Shown here piece by piece: positions 1 through 11,559 of a stretch of 64,000 nucleotides of DNA. Within the stretch, counting starts at the first letter, position 1, and every line of letters starts with the position of its first letter. The translations under genes and the position numbers were made by a program. The stretch lies in the NCBI GenBank assembly GCA_949126835.1, contig OX421497.1:24555612-24619611 (forward strand), given 5' to 3'. The stretch comes from Anisus vortex (Eukaryota; Mollusca; Gastropoda; Planorbidae). The notes below the pieces were generated by a model. That model was given only the letters and a program-made list of their open reading frames with translations, made no database searches and was not told where the DNA came from.

Positions 1-1930
1 CTTGGTTGTATCTCTTATTCTAAGTTGTTTACATTTGACTTGGTTGTATCTCTTATTCTAAGTTGTTTACATTTTTCTTGGTTGTATCTCTTATTCTAAG
101 TTGTTTACATTTTTCTTGGTTGTATCTCTTATTCTAAGTTGTTTACATTTTTCTTGGTTGTATCTCTTATTCTAAGTTGTTTACATTTGTCTTGGTTGTA
201 TCTCTTATTCTAAGTTGTTTACATTTGACTTGGTTGTATCTCTTATTCTAAGTTGTTTACATTTTTCTTGGTTGTATCTCTTATTCTAAGTTGTTTACAT
301 TTTTCTTGGTTGTATCTCTTATTCTAAGTTGTTTACATTTGACTTGGTTGTATCTCTTATTCTAAGTTGTTTACATTTTTCTTGGTTGTATCTCTTATTC
401 TAAGTTGTTTACATTTGACTTGGTTGTATCTCTTATTCTAAGTTGTTTACATTTGACTTGGTTGTATCTCTTATTCTAAGTTGTTTACATTTGACTTGGT
501 TGTATCTCTTATTCTAAGTTGTTTACATTTTTCTTGGTTGTATCTCTTATTCTAAGTTGTTTACATTTGACTTGGTTGTATCTCTTATTCTAAGTTGTTT
601 ACATTTGACTTGGTTGTATCTCTTATTCTAAGTTGTTTACATTTGACTTGGTTGTATCTCTTATTCTAAGTTGTTTACATTTGACTTGGTTGTATCTCTT
701 ATTCTAAGTTGTTTACATTTGACTTGGTTGTATCTCTTATTCTAAGTTGTTTACATTTGACTTGGTTGTATCTCTTATTCTAAGTTGTTTACATTTTTCT
801 TGGTTGTATCTCTTATTCTAAGTTGTTTACATTTGACTTGGTTGTATCTCTTATTCTAAGTTGTTTACATTTGACTTGGTTGTATCTCTTATTCTAAGTT
901 GTTTACATTTGACTTGGTTGTATCTCTTATTCTAAGTTGTTTACATTTGACTTGGTTGTATCTCTTATTCTAAGTTGTTTACATTTGACTTGGTTGTATC
1001 TCTTATTCTAAGTTGTTTACATTTGACTTGGTTGTATCTCTTATTCTAAGTTGTTTACATTTGACTTGGTTGTATCTCTTATTCTAAGTTGTTTACATTT
1101 GACTTGGTTGTATCTCTTATTCTAAGTTGTTTACATTTTTCTTGGTTGTATCTCTTATTCTAAGTTGTTTACATTTGACTTGGTTGTATCTCTTATTCTA
1201 AGTTGTTTACATTTGACTTGGTTGTATCTCTTATTCTAAGTTGTTTACATTTGACTTGGTTGTATCTCTTATTCTAAGTTGTTTACATTTGACTTGGTTG
1301 TATCTCTTATTCTAAGTTGTTTACATTTTTCTTGGTTGTATCTCTTATTCTAAGTTGTTTACATTTGACTTGGTTGTATCTCTTATTCTAAGTTGTTTAC
1401 ATTTTTCTTGGTTGTATCTCTTATTCTAAGTTGTTTACATTTTTCTTGGTTGTATCTCTTATTCTAAGTTGTTTACATTTGACTTGGTTGTATCTCTTAT
1501 TCTAAGTTGTTTACATTTGACTTGGTTGTATCTCTTATTCTAAGTTGTTTACATTTGACTTGGTTGTATCTCTTATTCTAAGTTGTTTACATTTGACTTG
1601 GTTGTATCTCTTATTCTAAGTTGTTTACATTTTTCTTGGTTGTATCTCTTATTCTAAGTTGTTTACATTTGACTTGGTTGTATCTCTTATTCTAAGTTGT
1701 TTACATTTTTCTTGGTTGTATCTCTTATTCTAAGTTGTTTACATTTTTCTTGGTTGTATCTCTTATTCTAAGTTGTTTACATTTTTCTTGGTTGTATCTC
1801 TTATTCTAAGTTGTTTACATTTTTCTTGGTTGTATCTCTTATTCTAAGTTGTTTACATTTTTCTTGGTTGTATCTCTTATTCTAAGTTGTTTACATTTTT
1901 CTTGGTTGTATCTCTTATTCTAAGTTGTTT
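1..1930. repeat. 38-bp tandem satellite, about 51 copies
   Basis: A 38-bp unit beginning CTTGGTTGTATCTCTTATTC repeats without a break from the window edge to about 1930, where it decays into unique AT-rich sequence (TTGTTTAAATTATTTATAGG). The only variation I can see is the last dinucleotide of each unit: GA, TT or, once, GT. Units 44-50 are all TT type, whereas GA predominates in the middle. It lies upstream of the first visible SEC63 exon, so it is probably inside a SEC63 intron and continues beyond the left edge. No coding potential seen. Confidence 0.97.
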
Positions 1931-2414
1931 AAATTATTTATAGGTGAATGTTATTTCACTGTTTTGGAATATTTATATATAATATAAAAGTGAAAATTTG
2001 TTTGTGGGTGTGTACATGTTTTATCATCTTTATTAATATCGGACAAAAATGAATGACATGAAATTCGGCACGAATATTCTTTGTGTTATTGCTGTGAATA
2101 CTGTAAAGGTTTTACCCTAATAACGAGGAAAAAGCTCGGTGGGATGAGATTATTCTTATGATGTTTGGATTCAAGCCTAGAACATCAGTAGGATAATCTG
2201 AGCTCTGTCACTAGTCCACCTATTCTTTAAAAAAAATTGTTTAAGTTTAGTTTTGACTAGATCTTTGGGTTACTAGCTCTAAATCATTTTGGACATATCC
2301 ATGTTTGAGCAAACCTTGTGACACCCCTTCCTTACCTGGGACATATATAGGTCACTCATAAAAACTGTAATGCCTTGTTTTTGTTTTAATGAAATCACCA
2401 TTTTGTTTTTGTAG
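1931..2414 (+). other. SEC63 intron segment between satellite and first visible exon
   Basis: This AT-rich stretch ends in a splice acceptor (TTTTTGTAG/TATTGG) at 2414. I see no gene or repeat in it beyond the decayed edge of the satellite. Confidence 0.6.
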
Positions 2415-5400
2415 TATTGGATGAAGAAGACAGAACTATTACAGCAGGCTCAATAGTTACTGTAACAGTTAAATTAGTCAGAAAAGATATGGGTGAAATG
2501 TTTGAAAACCAGATTCCACTGGCCACACTTGAAGAGGATACATCAGAGCATGCTGACAATGAAAAGGAAGAGGAGAATGAAGAAAAAGAGGAGGATGAAA
2601 AACAGGTAATTAGTAACAATGATCTAATGGCTTGTATTTTACCCAAGTTTTATTACACATGCTCAAATTTATTGGGATCAATGTGGATCACTTTTTTTTT
2701 TCACTGATGGGCATTAATAAGAAACTAGGCTCAGGTAACATATGCTATTGTTATTTTCGTCATGTTATATACAATAGAGATTGTGGATGCAATATTTAAC
2801 ACTGGAATCTAGATGCAACTTTAAAATCTATTATCATTCAATATAGGATAGGGGAAGTAAGTGAAGAAATTGTATTTTGTCTGGGATAAATTTGTGCAGA
2901 TTTGTCTTTCCTGTCTTGTAATTTTACAACTTTTATTTGGCATTTCTTTGAGATGGATGTACCTGTGTATAGAGGAAAATATAACAGGTTGTTGTTAGAT
3001 TTTGAAGTATTTATTTTTAGGCTTGTGTCTGGCCACTGCCGCTCTTATACCTCAAATTAAAAGGTTTTCACTAGGTGGTTGGTGGTTGGTAAATAAAATG
3101 CTCCAAGAGCACAGTCATTTGGGAATGAGCTAAATGTATTGTATTATTTATTCATTATGTATACAAGATTTTGTCTTTTTCACAAAAACTGAAGGGTTAC
3201 TGAAAAAGTGATGCACCTGAAATATTTACTTTACTTTGAAGGATCCACAACAAGACCTGGCAGGTCAAGGCGACCCAACAGGCAAGGAAGACAACAAGGG
3301 CAAAGGTTGGGACAAAAAGAAACAGGTCAAGAAGAAGGGTGGTAAAGTGAAGAAGAAAACCAAACAGGTGTACCAGTGGAAGGCAGCAGCCCAGGCCAAG
3401 GCAGAAACTTCCACTCAAGCTACTGGGGTGAGTTGGGTTTCAACAGGGTTCGGTAAGGTGGGGAAAAGTTTTGGAAAATTGACTTAATTTTGTGAAATTA
3501 AAAAATGTGAAAGTTAATGAAAACTGAAAAAGCTAGTTACAGGGTTCGTACGCAAGTCTGGAAGTCTGGAAAAAGTCTGAAAAATCCGATTTTGGTTTTC
3601 CAGACCCTCAAAAGTCTTAAATATTCTTTTTTGTCTTTAAAAAGTCTGAAATTTTTTGGGTAAAAGTCTGGAATCTAGAAAAAAAAAAGGTTCTTGAGTA
3701 TTTTTTAAACCCTTTTGTATCCAACCCTCCCTCTTAATTTTTTGACTCAAATAAAAACGTAAGCAGCATGACGTTTGTGAGTGTCAACTACGGTACCAGG
3801 CGATAGCAGACTCCGCCCCCTCTCCGCTTTTGCGAGTTGTCGCGTTGGGTTTAGTAAGCGTTTTAAAGAAGTTCCTGCGCCCTTCTGAAAGGTCAAAAAG
3901 TTATTTTTAAAAATACATTTACCTCCCCGCGAAATGCGAAAAACCGCGAATAGTGTATGCGGTTTATAAAACGCCTATGTATGAGATCATATACGGTACT
4001 AAATGCTTCCCAAACACTTTCTAAACACACTCTTACTCATTAATACAGTAGGCCTAAATAATGTATATATAGTAGCCTAATATTGCATGCAGTTATGTAT
4101 TTCACTACTGTAGTAATGATAATGTGTACACATTTTAATTTTGTACTGCAACAATAGGCCTACTTTATTTTAATAAAAAAGAAACGTTATTACAGGAGGA
4201 CAGTAGGCCTAGTCCTACACGTAGCCTAACACCGCATAGCATAGTTACCCATACTGTGTTACTGTACCGTAAAGTCAATTTTCTATGTGGACAACATATT
4301 ATTATGTAGGCCTATATGTATTAGAATTGACCAAAATTGAACAAATTTAAAACCCGTTTTACCGGGCATTCATTTTTATGACGTTAGGGTGCTAGCCCGG
4401 TATAGGCCTACGGGGCATACGATGCGATTCCGTTAATTTAAGAGCCAAACCCGCGAATATGCGGCCGCGAATAGGTGAGGGTATACTGTATATGTATTCC
4501 TCCTAAAATGTCATAAAATTTGACGATCAACCGATCGGATGTGTAAAAATATTTCAGTTAGGCCTAATCACCGGACTCGATCTGCTAAACACGGTCTATG
4601 TAACAAAAAATTTGCGTTCGTTATCTTAAATTACTACAAGCTTAGGCCCATATTTAAGATAGGCTTTAGGCCTTAACTATACATTTTCAATTCTTCCATG
4701 ATCGTATTCTCTTTTTTTTGCGACCATTATGTAAAATGCCTGCTTAGGCTACTCTATGGCGCCAATAGTCTAGGCTACGTGGAGTCCCGACACATTTTGC
4801 TGATTTAATTTATTTTTGAATATATTTATGCCCTTGATCAAAATGCACAAAAAAAGGCAATTTTTTATTAGTTAAAAAAGAAAATGGTGACATTTAAGAA
4901 ACTATTTTATATAATGTAGGAAGGCCTAGTAATGATTCCAGCATTTAGCCTGCTTCATGCCTAGCACTACGAGACGAGCCGTTTGCGATGTCCGCCTTTG
5001 CGATGTCCGCCGTACGTCGTTTTATCAATTATGCGTACAATTTTAAAACAGTAGGCCTAATTAGAAAATGCGGTAGACAATGGGCTGAACATAATATTGT
5101 AATGGAATTATTTTTTTTGAGTGGCACATGCATGTTTTTCGCGGACAATTTTGGTTCAAATTTAAGCCGCTATGTAGCCGACGTCGGCGGGCGTGGGTCT
5201 AATCAGAGTTATGACAAAACCAAGTCATTTTACTATCCCGATAAATTGATGAAGATGAAATAATATGTGCACAATGCTGAAAATATCTGATTAGATTTAT
5301 GTTTTAGACATAAATTGGCTAAATATAAAATCGTTACGAATTTACCAGAAACATTTAAATAATTTTAAGTTCATATTAGGCCCTCTTGTTCAGACCTCCT

Positions 5401-8400
5401 CCACCACTTTACTTTAGGCCTACTAGGTAGGCCTATAGGGAGAAATTATATGCACCAGTGTGGCAGTTCAGAGTTAGCCTACTCTACTGGTTGCACCTTC
5501 TAACTTCTTTGATTTTCGTCTCCCCAATTGAGCCTACATCTAGATCTTACGGTGACCTTACAGTAGGCTTATTAACGTACGCTATAGTGCTTTCTTGACC
5601 GTTACTCTATTGAAGTTTATTTTATAAGATAGCCTATAAATGGAAGCTATAAATATAGAAACTTTAGTATAGCTGGCTTAAATAATTGTGTTAAATAATT
5701 ACTATTATATATTTTTTTTTTTAGTTTTAATTGGTAGGACATAATTTCACATGCTTTTATTATTTTTACAGAGTTTATTACTTCATGTTCAGTAACAATA
5801 TTCATGGCACTTGTTTTAGAATTTCTGTAATTCAAAACCACCATAGAAAGAAAGAGATAAGCTTAATGGTGCTTTTATACAGTATCGTTATTCTGCTTTT
5901 TAATTGTATAGTTAGCAATTATTTTTAGTGTCTATATGCAACTTGTGTATTAAAGACCTTGTTCTTTTTTTAAAAGTCTGAAATTTTTGGTGAAAGTCTG
6001 AAAAAGGTCTGAAAAAAGTCTGGAATTTTATTTACTGAAAAGAGTAAGAACCCTGTAGTTAGACTCTGACTATTCCGATCGTATATGTCTTTAAAAATAC
6101 AGGACGTAAGTCAGGGCGTAATTTGAAAGGGGGTGGATCAAGAAGGGGCACGCCAAGATCATGTGAGCAGGGATGTAACTTTTCCGCCTTTTGGCGGAAA
6201 TCCGCATATTCCGTTTTAATTAGACTTTCCACCAAATATTGCAAAAATTTTCCGCCAATAAATTTTTTCAGAAAAAGTGAATTTTCCACCTATAATTTGT
6301 TTTTCTCTTTCGCTCGATTTTTTTTTCAGCCGATTACAAAAATAAAAAAATGCTAGTGTTTTTCTGTCGGAAATCGGAAGTCGGAACTGAAATATATTAT
6401 TGTGGACATGCGCAGTACATGTAGTTCCTTTTATTAAAACTGTGTTTTAAATCATCGGTGCGAGAGTGCCTGCTATGGTCGGCTTGCCGGGCAATTTAAA
6501 TTTTGGGAATCCTGCCCGCCGGCCAATCGCCGTCAAGCTGAATTCGTAATTTTAAGTAGATCTCGTTGCACCGAAATCGGACTTTTTTGGCTGTAACAAA
6601 CTATTAATGATCGTTTTTTTTTCTTTCATGAAAACTTAAAAGGCGAAATAAAATGCATGCGTGATTCTATATTTAATTTTAGGTCAGGGTTTCCCTAGTT
6701 TTTGCTTTCGTGGTCCGGTAATTTTTATAGGTCTACTTGTGCCTCCTGAGTTTTAAAAACTTTTTTTTAGCACAATCCCGTAATGTAGCTTTTTTGGACC
6801 CGGTTGTTTCTTAGGCTATAGTCTAGATCTATATAAATCTCCAAGAAGTCTAAATTTTTATGGTCTGACACGGCAATCGGTAATAAGCCTACTTCACCCA
6901 AATTGGTTTTTAGGTCAATTTGTACGTCACATCACGAATTACTCGCGGCTTTCTTTTAAATTCTCAACGTTTTATTTTACTAACAGAGATATTAAAACTC
7001 GTTGTTTTCATTACAATAAAACTTTTGTTTATTAGCCTCCTAAAACGAAAGCAACTATTTATTAATAGACTTGATCTCGGCTCAACGTCAGGGTATTATT
7101 TATTGCTATCAATGATGTAAAATGGTCATTATAAACTTGTTTTTGTAGGACACTGAGCTCGCTGCAGGCCCTACATTGTTAGCAGGTCCGAAGCCACAGG
7201 GGGGGGACTAAGTCCCCCCTGGAATTAAATTTTTTTAAATGTTTTTTCAATATTTTTTTAAAAAAATAAGTACTAAATTAGCAAAAAAAATTGGTAAATG
7301 TTTATTACGCGAAAGTTCAGCATTGTTATGTAATGCTATGTAAATGTAATTTTATGTAACTGTAAAGTAATGTAACTGTAATGTTATGTAACTGTAATGT
7401 TATGTAAATGTAATGTTATGTAAATGTAATGATACGGTAAATGTAATGTTATGTAAATGTAAAGTAATGTAACTGTAATGTTATGTAAATGTAATGTTAT
7501 GTAAATGTAATGTTATGTAAATGTAATGATACGGTAAATGTAATGTTATGTAACTGTAATGTTATGTAAATGTAATGTTATGTAAATGTAATGTTATGTC
7601 CAATATTTCAGGTGAAAGCCACCACAGAAGGGGATTCACCAACAGCTGTTAAGCCCAGTAAAGCGGAGAGAAAAGAGAAGAGTGCGGATGGTGATGGAGA
7701 GGAAGTGTCTGAGGAGGAAACTAATGTTTCTGAGGAGGAAGTGGAGGAGAAGACTGACCCTGCCCCTCCTGAAAAATCTAAAGTTAAAAAGGAGGATGAT
7801 GAGGAAGAAGATGATTGGGATAATTACAAACTAGAATCAAAAAAAGAGAACTCATTGGATACTAAAGTCAAAGAAAGTCATGCTGTTCACTGTCCACATT
7901 TTCCTGAGGTTAGTTTATAGTTGATACATATATATGATTACTTCTTTTTTTCTCTTTTTTTTTGTCAGTTACCAAGCCTTGTCTATTTATTGGGGTCCTT
8001 CAATAGCATCAATAAGAACTATTTAGCATTTCTGAGTTCTTGGCCCAACAAGGGGACAGCAGGGTTCATGTGGGTTGGGAAAGTTCTGGACTACTGACAA
8101 AGGTTTTTGAAGAGTTGTGAATTTACATATATGTATATATATGACATTAGTTCATCCTTAAGGAACGATGGCATAGTATCTCTTCGGTCACTGTCTTTTG
8201 ACTTTCTCCTGGTTTTCCCCTCTGCACTTTTTGTTGCAAGGGTGACCTCTGCTATCTGCGTGCCAGTTTGTATGCATGTAAAGGACAAAGCAGCTAAAAA
8301 AAAATTTGAATAAAAAAATGTATTACCATGTTGTTTTTAACCCATTATCAGTATATATCTTTTTGAAAACTTTTAAAGAGCTGTTTCCATGAGTGTTCAA

Positions 8401-11369
8401 TAAATAAATAAAAAATGACTCTAATACTACTGGAGCAAACGTTAACAAATATGGGTACCGGGTATTTGTATAGATATATCTGTAAATTTTTTTGGGCCAA
8501 AGTTTGGGAAAATATTTGGAATTTGAAATGATTTTAGAGAAAGAGCTCTGGACAATAGTATGGTTAGACGTTAATGGTCACACAATCCCATTATACGAAC
8601 ATTCTGAGATAGTCACACTGTAATAAACTGTTAAAATGTTAAAAGTTTTAAGGGTTTCTAATTTTGTTGAGTCTTTAGCGAATCATTAATACAATGGGTT
8701 AACCCTTACATTCAGGTTTATGGCTATTACTCCTGTTATTACTGGTCTAGGAAATATCTATGTATTGTCTTTTTTTATAGACTATTATAGACTTATTGTA
8801 AGATATGTTAATTAGCATCATAAGTAATATTAGTTTTTTGATAGTATGTAATATCTGTCAATTATAACTGCAGGTACTACGTAGTACTTGTCAGTTATAC
8901 TTGTAACTGTAGGTAATAGTTGTCTCTTAGAAATGTTTTCAAGATATGTCTATTTTAACTGACGGTATTATTTGTATAATGAGACATTTGGTTTGTTGTA
9001 TTTCTGTAAAGGTGAAACAAGAAGCCTGGTGGGTGTATGTTGCTGATAGAAAACGTCATTTATTGATTACAGTCCCCGTCCATGTGTGCAGTTTAAAAAC
9101 AGAGGAAGAGGTTAGGATGATCACTACATAATAAATCACATGTTTTTTTTCTCATCTTTTTCCTACATGCATGATGTCAAATTCAATTTTTAAGTAATTT
9201 ACAATATGGGACATGCTAGCCTAAATGGCAGCGGGCTAGGTAGCAAACAAAGGTCATGGGTACGAAAACCTGGTGAGGGCATGGATTTGCTCCTTGGTTT
9301 GGGTACCTGACAATTGTTGAGGAAAAGTAATGGTGGCTGGGCACTGTGCTGGCCATACAATCCCCTAGTATGCCATGGCCAAGGAAACTGCTACTTCACA
9401 GGCCCTGTTGATCAAATTGGTCTGATTGGGGGGGTACTTTAATTTTACATGTACAATAATGAGTTGTTACGTTGACTGTAAAAAAATGTATGCTTTATCT
9501 GTGCAGATTGAATTAAAGTTTTCCGCACCTCCAAAACCTGGTCACTACCAGTATGTTGTACACCTCCGCTCCGACTCATACTATGTGGACTTTGACCAAT
9601 CTCATCCTATTAAGGTTAGCAAAAAATTTTCTGTTCAAATACTCAACTAGATTTAATTTAGATTTAATTTCTGACTGCCTTTATTCCAATTATTCTTTAA
9701 ACATCTTTTGATGGAAGATAACTGTTGTAGAGTACTGTGATCGCCAAAAAATCTTATAAATATAAATAACGTTTATTATATAGTTTCGTATAATATAATA
9801 TATATTCTCCTATAATCAAGGACTGTGGCTAAATTGGGCTCAAGTTATCTTGGCTTTCTAGGTCTATCCCTAGTATTAGTCTAGTTGTACATGAAAACAA
9901 TCTGACCTAATTATGAACTTTAAAAAAATTCCAGTTGCAATTCTGTAATGTAGTTTTTTCCTGTTTTTTTGTCCAGGGAAGTGACATATGAATTGGAATC
10001 ACTGCTGTAGTTTAGTTTGCATCAAATATGTTGTATAATTATTATGTCAGCCTATAACTATAAACATTACATTTCCTTGATCAGACAGGGCATCTAGAAA
10101 CATGCTTTTGATTGTGGTAAAACTATAATTATGGGGCATCAGGGGAAAAGGCTTTAAAGGAGCATTGTGACTTTAAAGAGAATATAGGTCTTCATGTAAA
10201 TGTCACACACAAATACATGTATATATTTATACAGGGTTCGTACAGCTCCTGGAAACTCCTTGAAACTCCTGGAAAACAAAAAGTTGTGTTCCAGGACCTT
10301 AAAACTCCTGGAAAAACTGCATTTAGTCCTGGGAAAATACTAAAAACTCCTTATTTTCAAGGGAGATTAATTATTAATAAAAAAAATTGTTAGCACTTCT
10401 CTTAGATTGTACATTCACTTTTCCAGAAAGGCATATTGGAGTTAACCCTCTTTGCCACTTTTTTTTTCCGCGCGCAAACGTTGATGACACCAGTGATGCC
10501 ACTCCATGGTTCTTTTTTTTATACTAGGTCTTTTTTTTTTTTAATCCATAGTTAGGAGGATGTAGGCTATATAAGTCTCCGTAATGTCGTAAAACAAAAA
10601 AAAGCTGTGTAACAAGGTGTCTGTTTATTTTAAAGAGCTCAGCTTGGCTTTTCAAAAAATTTACTCCTGAAAAACTTCTGGAACACTCCTGGAATTTTGA
10701 GGCAATTTTTCTGTACGAACCCTGTTATATATAGGATTAAATAATGTGAACATGAATGCTTAATGTATGATTTTAGTGCAAAGCTTGCAGGTATTTTGGC
10801 ATTGCTGATTCTTACTTGCAGGCCTACCGGAGGTCCACCCATAAATATACCATGAATAGATGTCATAGACCAGAGGTTGGGAACCTTTTGATAATAGTGT
10901 GCTAAAGTAGAATTTCTAATTCAATGGTCGAAAAGTCAACCTGCTCTGGCAATAAGTTTCTTGTAAAAGTAACTTGAATTCCCATTTTGGAGGTCTTCTG
11001 TGTGCCACTGCAAACCACTTTGCGTTTGGTACGCGCACCATAGGTTGCCGACCCCTGTCATAGACAATGGTAGATTTTAAAAGTCTTTAAAGGAAATGTT
11101 TAATCTGAATGTCTTCATTAAAAGCCAAAATGAAATATTTCTTTAGGCTTTCTTCTTCATTCTAGGCACATTTTTTTGTGTGGTTTCATTTTCAAATGGC
11201 ATTTGGTTTCAATTTATTTTATCAGCTGGAGGTCCATGAAGCTAAGGTCATCAAAGATCATCCCCAGTGGGACATTTCAGAAGATGAAGATGAAAAGGAT
11301 AAAGAGAATGATGATGATAGTGAAGAGGATGATTCTGATTACAGCTCAGAGTCAAACGAGTCTGAATAA
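2415..11369 (+). CDS. SEC63: SEC63 homologue, 3' six coding exons (ER translocation J-protein, C-terminal part)
   Basis: SEC63 is the ER-membrane J-protein that works with the Sec61 channel and BiP. Coding exons read from the sequence are 2415-2605, 3242-3427, 7612-7908, 9012-9110, 9507-9614 and 11226-11369 (stop TAA). All have AG/GT borders. The first begins in phase 2 (completing V of VLDEEDRT) and the rest join in phase 0. Recognisable segments are TAGSIVTVTVKLVRK (Sec63 domain), a lysine-rich stretch (KKKQVKKKGGKVKKK), a long acidic linker, then WWVYVADRKRHLL, PPKPGHYQYVVHLRSDSYY and LEVHEAK..HPQWD. These follow the animal SEC63 C-terminus in order, including the acidic, Ser-rich tail. 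The J domain, transmembrane helices and start codon lie left of the window. Exon 4 ends at GAAGAG/GTTAGG. No frameshifts seen. Introns of 0.4-4.2 kb hold several transposons. Confidence 0.93.
3540..6055. mobile_element. 2.5-kb DNA transposon in SEC63 intron, termini CAGGGTTCGTAC, TSD TAGTTA
   Basis: The left end CAGGGTTCGTACG and right end AAGAACCCTG are inverted copies flanked by the perfect direct repeat TAGTTA (3534-3539 and 6056-6061). Both ends carry clustered short motifs (AAAGTCTGGAA, AAAGTCTGAAA) in direct orientation. The interior is AT-rich, dense in TAGGCCTA palindromes, and has no recognisable transposase. An open frame at 4988-5263 resembles nothing I know. It is therefore non-autonomous or degenerate. 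Its termini match the smaller element at 10232-10724. Superfamily not assigned. Confidence 0.75.
7323..7599 (+). repeat. 16-bp minisatellite abutting a SEC63 exon
   Basis: The unit TAATGTTATGTAAATG, with variants (AACTG, ATACGG), repeats about 17 times. It ends only about 12 bases before the acceptor of the SEC63 exon at 7612 and so replaces most of the usual polypyrimidine tract region. Confidence 0.9.
9200..9425 (+). mobile_element. SINE-like element in SEC63 intron
   Basis: This is a more GC-rich block in an AT-rich intron. It has a degenerate RNA polymerase III B-box-like string (GGGTACGAAAACC near 9258) and a body containing GGTGGCTGGGCACTGTGCTGGCC, split here as GGTGGCTGGGCAC then TGTGCTGGCC. 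From memory this body resembles a tRNA-derived SINE core seen in molluscs, but I cannot search to confirm. No clear target duplication was found. Confidence 0.45.
10232..10724. mobile_element. 493-bp MITE, 14-bp perfect TIRs, TSD TTATA
   Basis: The element begins CAGGGTTCGTACAG and ends CTGTACGAACCCTG, a perfect 14-bp inverted repeat, flanked by TTATA on both sides (10227-10231 and 10725-10729). Subterminal regions hold repeated ACTCCTGGAAA and ACTCCTTGAAA motifs. No coding capacity. It shares termini and architecture with the element at 3540-6055, but the subterminal motif differs. Confidence 0.85.
10871..11057. mobile_element. 187-bp hAT MITE, perfect 8-bp TSD TCATAGAC
   Basis: The left end CAGAGGTTGGGAACC and right end GGTTGCCGACCCCTG are imperfect inverted repeats, flanked by TCATAGAC at 10863-10870 and 11058-11065. 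The internal phrases ATTTCTAATTCA and CTGCTCTGGCAAT also occur in the larger element at 16461-19562, so this is probably an internally deleted derivative of that family. Confidence 0.88.
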
Positions 11370-11533
11370 TTGATCTTGGAACTAACAGTGTTTTTTTTTT
11401 TTAAATATCCTCAAGCTGACTTGTGTTTGTTGTGTTGGTTAATTCATGAATGAGTCCAAGTTTGTAACCCAGTGCTACGTTGTATTCAGAAATGTGTTTG
11501 TGTGTGTATGTTTGTATGTGTTTCCTTAACTTG

Positions 11534-11539
11534 AATAAA
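11534..11539 (+). promoter_or_regulatory. SEC63 poly(A) signal
   Basis: AATAAA lies 165 bases after the SEC63 stop codon and is followed by an A-rich run, giving a plausible 3' UTR of about 190 bases. Further AATAAA-like hexamers occur near 12000 and 12270, so longer 3' ends cannot be excluded. Confidence 0.6.
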
Positions 11540-11559
11540 TAAAAAAAATTGCTAAATTG

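Noticed and set aside
1..1930. CRISPR-like regular repeat
   Set aside because: Units are contiguous with no unique spacers, and the genome is eukaryotic. It is a satellite.
4988..5263. 91-residue open frame inside the 2.5-kb transposon
   Set aside because: No transposase motif, odd composition, repeated GCGATGTCCGCC and no neighbouring splice support.
7190..7225. G/C hairpin (GGGGGGAC..GTCCCCCC) as a terminator or MITE end
   Set aside because: A single short palindrome with no partner terminus and no relevance as a eukaryotic terminator.
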